From Defluviitaleaceae bacterium (GTDB taxonomy: Bacteria > Bacillota_A > Clostridia > Lachnospirales > WQUN01), in the NCBI GenBank assembly GCA_009779525.1, contig WREB01000004.1:1-17334 (forward strand): DNA of 17,334 nucleotides, in the 5' to 3' direction. Of the stretch, positions 1 through 6,604 are shown piece by piece. The position numbers and the translations under genes were made by a program. Position 1 is the stretch's first letter. Each line of letters opens with the position of its first letter. The notes below the pieces were generated by a model. It was given only the letters and a program-made list of their open reading frames with translations, ran no database searches and was not told the DNA's origin.

Positions 1-378
1 TGTATCGTCCAGTAGATTCAATTTAATGTCTTCATTGATGCTGTCTTTCAATCGTGTTATAAACGTATTGATAATATCCCGAATGGTAGACAGCGCAGTA
101 ATCTCATCGTCCACTTTGTTCAAATTCTCTTGAAACGCTTCAATAATTACCGCCGTGTTTTCGCTTTGCAAAATCAAGGCGATTTGCTTGAGCGGGATTC
201 GCAATTTCCGCAAGACAAGGATTTGCTGCAAACGCCTGACCGTATCCTCGTCATAGGTGCGATAGGCGTAGTCGTCCTTTTTTACGCTCTCAATCAGCCC
301 GATTTGCTCATAATAGCGCAGGGTACGGGTCGAGAAGCCAAGCTTTCTTGAAATCTCGCTTATCGTGGCTAGTCTCAC
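1..378 (-). CDS. MerR-family transcriptional regulator, N-terminal part (cut by window edge)
   Basis: A GTG at 378-376 opens a reading frame that runs without a stop to base 1, giving 126 residues and continuing outside the window. The start reads MVRLATISEISRKLG and is followed by FSTRTLRYYEQIGLI, the classic MerR winged-helix DNA-binding motif (helix-turn-helix, then TLRYYE..GL). A long coiled helix follows (residues about 75-110), where MerR proteins dimerise. An AAAGGATT-like ribosome site lies just upstream (386-393). MerR proteins twist promoters with a 19-bp spacer, and such a promoter lies upstream. The effector domain is off the window, so the ligand cannot be named. GC content is about 44% by hand count, clearly below the neighbours, which hints at recent acquisition or a different gene history. 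Confidence 0.9.
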   Translation of the reverse strand, partial: MRLATISEISRKLGFSTRTLRYYEQIGLIESVKKDDYAYRTYDEDTVRRLQQILVLRKLRIPLKQIALILQSENTAVIIEAFQENLNKVDDEITALSTIRDIINTFITRLKDSINEDIKLNLLDDT

Positions 379-426
379 AATGGTTAATCCTTTCTGATGA
401 AAGTCCCGGCGAACTGGGCCGTGCCA

Positions 427-457
427 AGTATAGAGCGCGACGTCGCGTCAAAGTAAA
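427..457 (-). promoter_or_regulatory. Probable merR promoter with 19-bp spacer and central palindrome
   Basis: On the minus strand TTTACT (457-452) and TATACT (432-427) are separated by 19 bases, the overlong spacer typical of MerR-controlled promoters. The perfect 12-base palindrome CGCGACGTCGCG (436-447) lies almost exactly at the middle of the spacer, where MerR dimers bind. The -10 box lies about 49 bases before the GTG start. Autoregulation is inferred from the layout and is not proven. A GC-rich palindrome can arise by chance in this genome. Confidence 0.5.
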
Positions 458-599
458 TGCCAATTTGAAAATAGTAAAAATATTGTATTTCGCCTCAAAC
501 CCCGGAACGATTTCGACTATGCAAGCGCCGTATCAAAGCGATTCGTATCGGCGCGTTCGCCGATCGGTTTGCCGAAATTTAATGCAAATATAATCATGG

Positions 600-635
600 C
601 GCCGTTTTTTGGGCAGCACGCCGGCGGTTTTTTTT
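600..635 (+). terminator. Possible rho-independent terminator or structured RNA end
   Basis: CGCCG (600-604) can pair with CGGCG (622-626) and is followed by a run of eight T (628-635). The loop is long (17 bases), so the hairpin is weak, but the T run is clear. No plus-strand gene is visible before it. It could end a small RNA, or insulate dacA from upstream transcription. A stronger hairpin, ATCGGCG-cgtt-CGCCGAT, lies just before it at 547-564. I see no protein gene in the rest of 379-729. Confidence 0.35.
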
Positions 636-691
636 ACGTTCCGAAAGCCTTGCCTTAATAATGCCGGAATTTTCGCGGCCGCAGTATTTCA

Positions 692-720
692 TTGCGTTTT
701 AATAATTATTATTTTATAAT
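692..720 (+). promoter_or_regulatory. dacA promoter (TTGCGT-N17-TATAAT)
   Basis: TTGCGT at 692-697 and a perfect TATAAT at 715-720 are 17 bases apart, a good sigma-A match. The spacer holds the 12-base palindrome TAATAATTATTA (700-711), centred in the spacer. That could be an operator, but it may simply reflect AT richness. The predicted transcript start (about 726-728) falls only a few bases before the ATG at 730. Confidence 0.65.
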
Positions 721-729
721 TAGCAATTA

Positions 730-2136
730 ATGAAACCGCGAATCATTTTTACTGTGATGCTAATGATCGGCGTCTTTGGCGCGCCCGTCCCGGCGTCGGC
801 TTCGGCTTTCGCGTCCGAGATCATCCCGACGATTTCGCCATCGGTGATTTTGGTCGAGCAGGTCTCGGGCAAGGTGCTTTACGCTAAAAACGAGCACGCT
901 CGGATGTATCCGGCGAGCATGACGAAGATACTCACCTCGCTCGTCGCGCTGGATTACCTCGACATCGACCAGGTGCTTACGGTGGGGCAGGAGATCGTTG
1001 GGCTTCCCGCCGACTACGCGACAAACCTGCACGTCATAGGCGAAACGATAACTGTTAGAAACCTTATCCGCGCGCTAATCATACGCTCGGGCAACGAGAC
1101 CGGCTGCGTCATCGCGCTTAACGCCGTGCGCGTTAAAGAAAACCGGCAGAACATTCCCTACGTGGACGCCGAGAGGACTTTCTGCGAGCTGATGAACGAA
1201 AAGGCCAGGAGCCTCGGCGCGCTGCACTCGAATTTCGACAACACCTACGGATTTCACAGCGATAACCATTACACGACCGCCTACGACCTTTCGATCATAT
1301 GCCGCGCGTACATGAAAAACGATTCGCTCCGCCAGATCGCCGGCGAGCGGGAGTACGTCGGAGACAGCCTCGGCGGGATTGCGCACGACGGGGCGAAAGT
1401 TTTGCAATACAACTGGGCGAACCATAACCGCCTGCTGCAGGCGGGCGACTACTACTACCCCTACGCCACGGGAATCAAGACCGGATTCACCGACCAGGCT
1501 GGCGACTGCCTGGCGTCGGCGGCGCAAAAGAACGGAATCGAGCTTGTAGCGGTGGTTTTCAACTCTAAGGACCCGGGCAGGTGGCAGGACTCGCAGATGC
1601 TTTTCGAATACGGATTCGAAAACTTCGCCTACGAAACCATACACAGGCAGGGCGATACGCTTGAAAAGATGCCGGTCTCAAATCCAAGGCTCGAGGACGA
1701 CGGTTTCGTCGAGCTGCTTTTCGGCGAGGACGCCGCGCATTTCATGAGCAAGGCCGAGCACGCGAGGCTCGAGCGAAAGGTGCATTATAACGAGGAACTG
1801 CTTTCGGAGGATGAGCCGGACGCGTTCGTCGCGCCAATAGAGGAAGGCGCGACGCTCGGCGCGGTAACGTACAAACTCGACGGCGAGACGGTTTTCGAGG
1901 GCACGCTCATAGCCGCGCACGAGGTCATCGCGAAAAGCTACGACAGCGACATGGACTACTATATAGCGACTTTTGAAAGGGTTTTTTCCAAAAGCGCGTT
2001 CCCGTATTGGTTCGGCGCGGCGGGATTCGCGTTCGGCGTCGCGGGGTTTACGGTGGCGATAGCCGGCCGCAGAAGGGCGCCGCGGGACCGCTGGCGGGTG
2101 AGCCAAAATTTCGGAAGGTACGGCGGATATAGGTAG
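730..2136 (+). CDS. dacA: D-alanyl-D-alanine carboxypeptidase (PBP5 / DacA type)
   Basis: This is a serine-type carboxypeptidase that trims the terminal D-alanine from peptidoglycan stem peptides outside the membrane. All three penicillin-binding motifs are present: SMTK at residues 63-66 (catalytic serine S63), SGN at 120-122 and KTG at 250-252. A signal peptide covers about residues 1-28 (positive MKPR, hydrophobic core, Ala-rich cleavage region). After the peptidase S11 domain a PBP5-like C-terminal domain runs to about 415, then a hydrophobic segment (426-446) and a basic tail RRRAPRDR, which should anchor the protein in the membrane. The 468 residues are somewhat longer than usual PBP5. 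The ATG at 730 is preferred because it supplies the signal peptide's positive end, although no ribosome site precedes it. A two-component pair follows after 32 bases, probably in the same transcript. Confidence 0.95.
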   Translation: MKPRIIFTVMLMIGVFGAPVPASASAFASEIIPTISPSVILVEQVSGKVLYAKNEHARMYPASMTKILTSLVALDYLDIDQVLTVGQEIVGLPADYATNLHVIGETITVRNLIRALIIRSGNETGCVIALNAVRVKENRQNIPYVDAERTFCELMNEKARSLGALHSNFDNTYGFHSDNHYTTAYDLSIICRAYMKNDSLRQIAGEREYVGDSLGGIAHDGAKVLQYNWANHNRLLQAGDYYYPYATGIKTGFTDQAGDCLASAAQKNGIELVAVVFNSKDPGRWQDSQMLFEYGFENFAYETIHRQGDTLEKMPVSNPRLEDDGFVELLFGEDAAHFMSKAEHARLERKVHYNEELLSEDEPDAFVAPIEEGATLGAVTYKLDGETVFEGTLIAAHEVIAKSYDSDMDYYIATFERVFSKSAFPYWFGAAGFAFGVAGFTVAIAGRRRAPRDRWRVSQNFGRYGGYR

Positions 2137-2168
2137 GGCGAAACGATTAATAACCGATGGAGGTCTTG

Positions 2169-2861
2169 ATGAACGGAAAACGCATCCTGCTGATCGAGGA
2201 CGAGGAACAGTTGGCGAGGTACCTGGAGCTTGAGCTTACGCACGAAGGATATCAAGTGGAAGTGGCTTACGACGGGAGGATCGGGTACGAAAAGTTCGAC
2301 GAGGGCGAATACGGCCTCGTGCTGCTTGACCTTATGCTGCCCGGCATCAACGGCCTCGAGGTGCTTCGGCGCATCCGAAAAAATTCCGACACGCCGGTCG
2401 TGATCATCACATGCAAGGACGAGGTGATGGACCGGGTCATGGGGCTTGATTCCGGCGCAGACGATTACATATCCAAACCGTTCGCCATCGAGGAACTCTT
2501 GGCCCGGATACGCGCCGCGCTAAAGAAGACGTTCGTCAAGGAAGAGAAGGACGAAATGGGCGTCTTCGAATTCAAGCCGCTAACGATAGATTCGCAGCAG
2601 CGCATGGTGAAGCACGAAGAATCCGTGATAGACCTTACCAAGACCGAATTTGATTTGCTCGTGCATCTGATTCAAAACAAAAACGTCGTGCTATCGCGCG
2701 ACCAGATTATAAAGGCGGTCTGGGGCGCCGACTACGGCGGCCACGCCAACATCGTCGACGTCTACATCAGGTATCTTCGCACCAAGATAGACGAGCGTTT
2801 CGGCACGAAGATCATAAGGACGATCAGGGGAGTGGGTTATTACGCGAAGGAGCAGGAATAA
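2169..2861 (+). CDS. OmpR/PhoB-family response regulator
   Basis: This is a two-component DNA-binding regulator of 230 residues. The receiver domain (about 1-118) shows the acidic pair in LLIEDEEQ, the phosphoacceptor D54 in LLDLMLPGING, and the conserved lysine K103 in YISKPF. The C-terminal winged helix (about 130-228) ends with the usual IRTIRGVGYYA signature. The start is set at ATG 2169 because GGAGG (2159-2163) lies five bases upstream. An in-frame ATG at 2157 would place the ribosome site inside the gene. The regulator lies between dacA and its likely partner kinase, which suggests a role in sensing the cell envelope, but no target can be read from the sequence. Confidence 0.93.
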   Translation: MNGKRILLIEDEEQLARYLELELTHEGYQVEVAYDGRIGYEKFDEGEYGLVLLDLMLPGINGLEVLRRIRKNSDTPVVIITCKDEVMDRVMGLDSGADDYISKPFAIEELLARIRAALKKTFVKEEKDEMGVFEFKPLTIDSQQRMVKHEESVIDLTKTEFDLLVHLIQNKNVVLSRDQIIKAVWGADYGGHANIVDVYIRYLRTKIDERFGTKIIRTIRGVGYYAKEQE

Positions 2862-2862
2862 C

Positions 2863-3036
2863 CGCTTCCACAACCAGCGGCGCGCGGGCGCGTGCCCGAG
2901 GCTTTCGGCGGGGACATCCAGCCGGAGGGGCCTGCGTTCGTCGATCCTGCACATTAGCGAAATAGCGGAACGCATATACATCGAAAACCTCAACCAGCGG
3001 ATAGAGGCGCCGTCGAGGGACGCCGCGGTCAGACAA
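2863..3036 (+). other. In-frame upstream part of the kinase: HAMP linker without sensor or membrane segments
   Basis: The kinase frame stays open upstream of any good start codon, through this stretch and into the response regulator gene. From about 2944 it reads ILHISEIAERIYIENLNQRI, a recognisable HAMP linker that continues into the kinase. Between the regulator stop (2861) and the HAMP there are only about 80 bases. An intact sensor kinase would need two membrane helices and an outer domain here. The intervening frame (many Arg, Ser, Gly) does not look like either. No ATG, GTG or TTG occurs in this frame here; only CTG 2932 and CTG 2947 are possible. The exact 10-mer CAACCAGCGG occurs at 2871-2880 and again at 2991-3000. 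This is best read as the scar of a deletion. Confidence 0.55.
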
Positions 3037-3768
3037 TTGGTCGACACGATGAACGCGATGATAGGCAGGCTTGAGAAAGACGTGCGAAAGCAGGCGTTTT
3101 TCATTTCGGACGCCTCGCACGAGATGCGCACCCCGATCGCGGTGATCAAGGGCTACGCGGACCTGATGGACCGATGGGGCAAGAACAATCCCCGCGTGAT
3201 GCAGGAATCGATCGACGCGATAAAGGCTGAGACAAACAGGATAAACTCGCTGATCTTATCGCTCCTGGCGTTGACCCGGGGAGAGGAGGCGTCCTCGCGC
3301 GCCATTAACGAGGCGGTTTCGCTCAACGAGACGGCCGCCGACGCGATAAAGGAATCCGCGATAATATACAAGGACACCAAGATAATCTTGGTCGAGGAAT
3401 CGATCGAGTCGGTGCAGGGCAACTACGAAATGATCCTCCAACTGATACGCCTGCTTTTGGACAACGGCGTGAAGTACGCGAAGGAAGTTTCCGATCCGAT
3501 GTACATAACGGTCTCGGGCGACGACAAGGGAAGCTACTTCACATTGAAGGATACCGGAAGGGGCATAGGCGAGGAGGACCTCCCGTACATCTTCGAGCGC
3601 TTCTACCGCGCGGATAAGTCGAGGAACAGCAAGACGCCCGGGTTCGGCCTCGGGCTTGCGATGGCGGACATGATAGTGAGGGCGCACAACGCGACGATAG
3701 GCGTATACAGCGAGCAGGACGTCGGGACCGAATTTACCGTTTCGTTTCCCAAGCGAGGGGACGCTTAG
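3037..3768 (+). CDS. Sensor histidine kinase, N-terminally truncated (HisKA + ATPase)
   Basis: The catalytic half of a two-component kinase is complete. Counting from TTG 3037, the phosphoacceptor is H28 in SDASHEMRTPIAVIKGY, the N box is around N143 (LLLDNGVKY), the G1 box DTGRGIG is at 172-178, the F box FERFYRADKSRN at about 187-197, and the G2 box GFGLGLA at 202-208. It should phosphorylate the preceding regulator. The oddity is at the front: the HAMP region lies upstream in the same frame, and no transmembrane or sensor domain exists. Neither TTG 3037 nor ATG 3049 has a ribosome site. It may be a decaying gene, a soluble constitutive kinase, or one starting at a rare codon. Its stop directly abuts the stop of the opposing acetyltransferase gene. 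Confidence 0.8.
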   Translation: MVDTMNAMIGRLEKDVRKQAFFISDASHEMRTPIAVIKGYADLMDRWGKNNPRVMQESIDAIKAETNRINSLILSLLALTRGEEASSRAINEAVSLNETAADAIKESAIIYKDTKIILVEESIESVQGNYEMILQLIRLLLDNGVKYAKEVSDPMYITVSGDDKGSYFTLKDTGRGIGEEDLPYIFERFYRADKSRNSKTPGFGLGLAMADMIVRAHNATIGVYSEQDVGTEFTVSFPKRGDA

Positions 3769-4290
3769 TTAAAAGGTTTTCTTGTACATAAGCACGGTTT
3801 CGCCGTCCTCGTAGACGAATTCGCGCTCGAACCGCAGGCCGTTTTTTTCGATGACGCGTTTTGAAGCGGCGTTCGTTTTCTTGCAAGAGACGACCGCCTC
3901 GATTACGCCAAGCGATTCGGCTTTTATTAAGGCGAGGCGCAGAAGCTCCGTACCGTAGCCTTTCTTTCGCATGGTCGGGCGGACGGAGTAGCCGACATGG
4001 CCTTCGGGGATTTGGCGTTCGTCCGTTTGGTGGCGGATGTTGCAAATCCCGATGATAAAACCGTCCGAAACGCGCACCAAAAAAAACGTGGACGAGGGGA
4101 TTTCGTCGGTTGCTTCCGTGTTTTTGACCGCCTTGAGCCATTCGCGGAAGTTGCCGAAGTCGTGCAGGGCGCGCGAGCCGTTGATTTTTATTTCGCCGGC
4201 CTTTAGGTATTCCGCGCGGAATTCCATCGCGCGGTTGACCATTTCGGGCGACGGGAGAAGCAGCCTGACCTTATCGATTTTATGACGCAA
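3769..4290 (-). CDS. GNAT-family N-acetyltransferase
   Basis: A predicted acetyl-CoA-dependent N-acetyltransferase of 173 residues, the usual single-domain length. The acetyl-CoA binding signature is RKKGYGTELL (108-117, pattern R-x-x-G-x-G), preceded by the beta strand GHVGYSVRP and followed by NAASKRVIEKNGL, the common helix near the C terminus. The N-terminal part (LLLPSPEMVNRAMEFRAEYL) resembles the COG3981 group of predicted acetyltransferases; the substrate is unknown. Translation starts at TTG 4290-4288, supported by GAGGAG six bases upstream (4297-4302). The gene stands alone on the minus strand between the kinase and the yicC operon, diverging from yicC with 53 bases between the starts. 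Confidence 0.88.
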   Translation of the reverse strand: MRHKIDKVRLLLPSPEMVNRAMEFRAEYLKAGEIKINGSRALHDFGNFREWLKAVKNTEATDEIPSSTFFLVRVSDGFIIGICNIRHQTDERQIPEGHVGYSVRPTMRKKGYGTELLRLALIKAESLGVIEAVVSCKKTNAASKRVIEKNGLRFEREFVYEDGETVLMYKKTF

Positions 4291-4313
4291 CGCGGGCTCC
4301 TCGTTTTTTTTTG

Positions 4314-4319
4314 ATTATA
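4314..4319 (-). promoter_or_regulatory. Extended -10 promoter for the acetyltransferase gene
   Basis: On the minus strand the sequence TGCTATAAT gives a perfect TATAAT (4319-4314) with the extended TGn element. No good -35 box is present, which extended -10 promoters tolerate. It lies about 24 bases before the TTG start and just upstream of its ribosome site. I could not find an equally clear plus-strand promoter for yicC in this 53-base gap. Confidence 0.5.
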
Positions 4320-4343
4320 GCATATAGAAAGGGACGCTTCCGA

Positions 4344-5237
4344 ATGATTAGAAGCATGACGGGCTACGGAAAAGGCGAGCGGATTTCGGAGGGCCGCCGC
4401 TTCAAAGTCGAGATAAAATCGGTCAACCACCGCTATTCCGACATAACCATAAAGCTTCCGAGATTCCTCAACCCATACGAGGACGAGCTCCGCAAGAGGC
4501 TCGCGCGCGAGATATCCAGGGGCAAGACGGACGTTTACATAAATTACGAGACATTCGCGGCGGGAGACGTGCGCGTAAGCGTAAACGCGGCGTTCGCGGA
4601 CGCGTACGAAAGCGCGCTTTCCGAAATCGCCGCGCGCTACGGCATTTCGGGGGGCGTCACCCTGCAGGTGCTGGCCTCGCACCCCGAAATTTTTTCGATC
4701 GAAAAGGATTCGTACGACGACGATTCGCGGGCTTCGGTCTACGAAACGCTAAATGCGGCGCTGGATTCGGCGCTCGCGGCGTTCAACGGGATGCGCGAAG
4801 CCGAAGGCGGCGCGCTTAAGCGCGACCTCCTAGAAAAAAACGCGAGCGTGGGCTTTATTTTAGGCCAAATAAAGGCACGTTCGAAAGAAATCGAGGGCGA
4901 GCACGCCGCACGGCTTCGCGAGCGGATAGCGGAGGCGCTCAAGGGCACCGGCTACGAGCCGGAGGAGGGGAGGCTGCTTACCGAAATCGCCATCTTCGCC
5001 GAAAAATCCTGCATCGACGAGGAAATCACGAGGCTCGAGAGCCATATCTCGCAAATGGAGTCGATGCTTTCGCAAGAAGAGTCGCCTGGGCGCAAGCTGG
5101 ATTTTTTAATGCAGGAATTCAACCGCGAGGCGAACACGATCGGCTCGAAGTCGAACGACCGGGCGATTACCAAGCTGATGCTCGACTTGAAAGCGGAGAT
5201 TGAAAAAATGAGGGAACAGGTGCAGAATATAGAGTGA
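4344..5237 (+). CDS. yicC: YicC/YloC family endoribonuclease
   Basis: A conserved bacterial protein of the YicC/YloC family, whose members have been characterised as endoribonucleases involved in RNA turnover. The N terminus [12 protein letters not shown] and the following [13 protein letters not shown] are hallmarks of the family. The C-terminal DUF1732 part is equally clear: [44 protein letters not shown], and a closing [11 protein letters not shown]. At 297 residues it has the normal length. ATG 4344 is preferred over an in-frame TTG at 4311 because it gives the canonical start, with GAAAGGG about ten bases upstream. It is the first gene of the housekeeping operon, and remA begins ten bases after its stop. 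Confidence 0.95.
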   Translation: MIRSMTGYGKGERISEGRRFKVEIKSVNHRYSDITIKLPRFLNPYEDELRKRLAREISRGKTDVYINYETFAAGDVRVSVNAAFADAYESALSEIAARYGISGGVTLQVLASHPEIFSIEKDSYDDDSRASVYETLNAALDSALAAFNGMREAEGGALKRDLLEKNASVGFILGQIKARSKEIEGEHAARLRERIAEALKGTGYEPEEGRLLTEIAIFAEKSCIDEEITRLESHISQMESMLSQEESPGRKLDFLMQEFNREANTIGSKSNDRAITKLMLDLKAEIEKMREQVQNIE

Positions 5238-5247
5238 GGGGGCGGCC

Positions 5248-5514
5248 GTGCAGCAGTACAGGATGATCAACGTCGGTTTTGGCAACCGGATCCCGGCGGG
5301 GCGCGTCATAGCGATGGTCGGCAACGAGTCGTCGCCGGTCAGGCGCATGATTACCGAGGCGCGCGACAAGGGCGTGTTGATCGACGCGACGCACGGAAGG
5401 AAGACGCGCGCGGTGTTGGTGATGGACAGCGGCCATATCGTGCTTTCCGCCATCCAGCCCGAAACGATATCAAACCGGGTCAACGCGAGTTTCGAAGACG
5501 ACGCGGAGGAATAG
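5248..5514 (+). CDS. remA: RemA family DNA-binding regulator (DUF370)
   Basis: An 88-residue protein of the RemA (formerly DUF370/YlzA) family. In Bacillus subtilis RemA binds DNA and activates matrix and osmoprotection genes. The family features are all visible: [19 protein letters not shown] near the start, [35 protein letters not shown] and LSAIQPETI. Translation starts at GTG 5248, backed by a GAGGGGG ribosome site (5236-5242). Its place between yicC and gmk is the standard Bacillota order and strengthens the call. The acidic tail FEDDAEE overlaps the ribosome site of gmk, and gmk starts on the base after its stop, so translation is likely coupled. Confidence 0.95.
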   Translation: MQQYRMINVGFGNRIPAGRVIAMVGNESSPVRRMITEARDKGVLIDATHGRKTRAVLVMDSGHIVLSAIQPETISNRVNASFEDDAEE

Positions 5515-6114
5515 ATGGACGGCATGTTCGTAATCATCTCGGGGCCTTCCGGTTCGGGCAAGGGCACGGTCGTAAAGAAGCTAGACCCGTTAAAGGGCTA
5601 CGCCCTTTCCGTTTCGGTAACCACCCGCGGCCCGCGCGAAGGAGAATTGGAGGGCAGGGACTACTTCTTCCGAAGCGAAGAAGAATTCGCGAGGATGAGG
5701 CGGGACAACGAACTGCTCGAGCATGCGCTCTACGTCAGGCATTACTACGGCACCCCGCGCGGCTACGTCGAGGAAAAGATCGCGGAGGGCAGGGTGGTGG
5801 TGCTTGAGATCGAGGTGATGGGTGCGCTGCAGGTTAAGGAGATGTTTCCGGAAGCCGTGCTGATTTTTTTGCTGCCTCCGACGCTTTCCGAGCTTACGCG
5901 CCGCCTGCAGAAACGCAACACCGAGGACTCCGTGACGATCGACGACAGACTTAGGCGGGCGCTCGAAGAAATCGAGCAAGCGCACAAATACCAATACCTC
6001 GTCGTCAACGACGACGTCGAGAAGGCGGTGGAAAAGATCGACGCGATAGTTGCGGTCGAACGGATGAAACCTTGGCGCAGGGAAGACACGTTAAGTCATT
6101 TTATAAATAATTAA
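5515..6114 (+). CDS. gmk: Guanylate kinase
   Basis: Catalyses ATP-dependent phosphorylation of GMP to GDP in the cytoplasm, feeding GTP and (p)ppGpp pools. The P-loop GPSGSGKGT is at residues 10-18. The GMP-binding region follows with SVSVTTRGPREGELEGRDYFF (about 35-55), and the lid and adenine region with LTRRLQKRNTED. At 199 residues it has the normal length. ATG 5515 directly follows the remA stop and has GGAGG (5505-5509) inside the end of remA, so the two are probably co-translated. An in-frame ATG at 5524 is a less likely start because it is too far from that ribosome site. Ten bases separate it from rpoZ. Confidence 0.97.
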   Translation: MDGMFVIISGPSGSGKGTVVKKLDPLKGYALSVSVTTRGPREGELEGRDYFFRSEEEFARMRRDNELLEHALYVRHYYGTPRGYVEEKIAEGRVVVLEIEVMGALQVKEMFPEAVLIFLLPPTLSELTRRLQKRNTEDSVTIDDRLRRALEEIEQAHKYQYLVVNDDVEKAVEKIDAIVAVERMKPWRREDTLSHFINN

Positions 6115-6124
6115 GGAGAAACCG

Positions 6125-6604
6125 ATGCTTAGACCTTCCTATTCCGAATTAATGGACCTTATCAACGAAAACAAACTTGTCGACAGCAAGATCACAAGCC
6201 GATACACGATCGTGCTCGCCGCCGCGAAACGCGCGAGGCAGATAATCGACGGGGCTAACCCGCTAACCTACGCGCCGACCGACCGGGCGGTTTCGATCGC
6301 TATCAACGAAATGAGCGAGGGCAAGCTTATCATAAAGGTGCAGGAGGATATGCTCGACGGAAATTACGAGCATATGCTTAACGCGCAAAACAAGTATAAA
6401 AACATGACCGGGGTCTCGAAGGACGACCTCAGGGAGGACCTTAAGGACAAATACCATCCCGACCCGTACGCGCTGGACGACGAGGACGCGGACGGCATGT
6501 ACAAGCACCGCTACGGCGAAGAGCACGAGGACGAAAAAGATCCGTATGCGATATACGACGGAGTCGACTACCGGGACCAGGACGCGGACAACGATATAGA
6601 ATGA
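6125..6604 (+). CDS. rpoZ: RNA polymerase omega subunit with long acidic C-terminal extension
   Basis: The small RNA polymerase subunit that helps fold and hold the beta' subunit. The core covers about residues 1-75: MLRPSYSELMDLI, SRYTIVLAAAKRARQIIDG (the conserved SRY..V..AAKRARQ segment) and AVSIAINEMSEGKLII. Omega is usually about 60-100 residues, but this one has 159. The extra half is hydrophilic: 19 of the last 48 residues are Asp or Glu, with several tyrosines and a repeated DPYA(L/I) unit at 113-117 and 139-143. No stop or frameshift separates it from the core, and the ATG has an AAGGAG site (6113-6118). Its stop overlaps the priA start in an ATGA arrangement, which confirms the long frame is the real one. 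Confidence 0.93.
   Translation: MLRPSYSELMDLINENKLVDSKITSRYTIVLAAAKRARQIIDGANPLTYAPTDRAVSIAINEMSEGKLIIKVQEDMLDGNYEHMLNAQNKYKNMTGVSKDDLREDLKDKYHPDPYALDDEDADGMYKHRYGEEHEDEKDPYAIYDGVDYRDQDADNDIE

Noticed and set aside
130..593. Plus-strand open frames at 130-351 and 348-593
   Set aside because: The first and the start of the second lie antisense to the clear MerR frame; the rest runs through the promoter and hairpin segment. They have no family resemblance or ribosome sites.
760..2255. Long minus-strand open frames opposite dacA (up to 189 codons)
   Set aside because: They mirror the GC-rich third positions of dacA, are rich in Arg and Val, and show no recognisable motif or ribosome site.
4311..4343. 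Upstream TTG start for yicC at 4311
   Set aside because: It adds eleven residues not found in the family and lacks a ribosome site; ATG 4344 gives the canonical N terminus.
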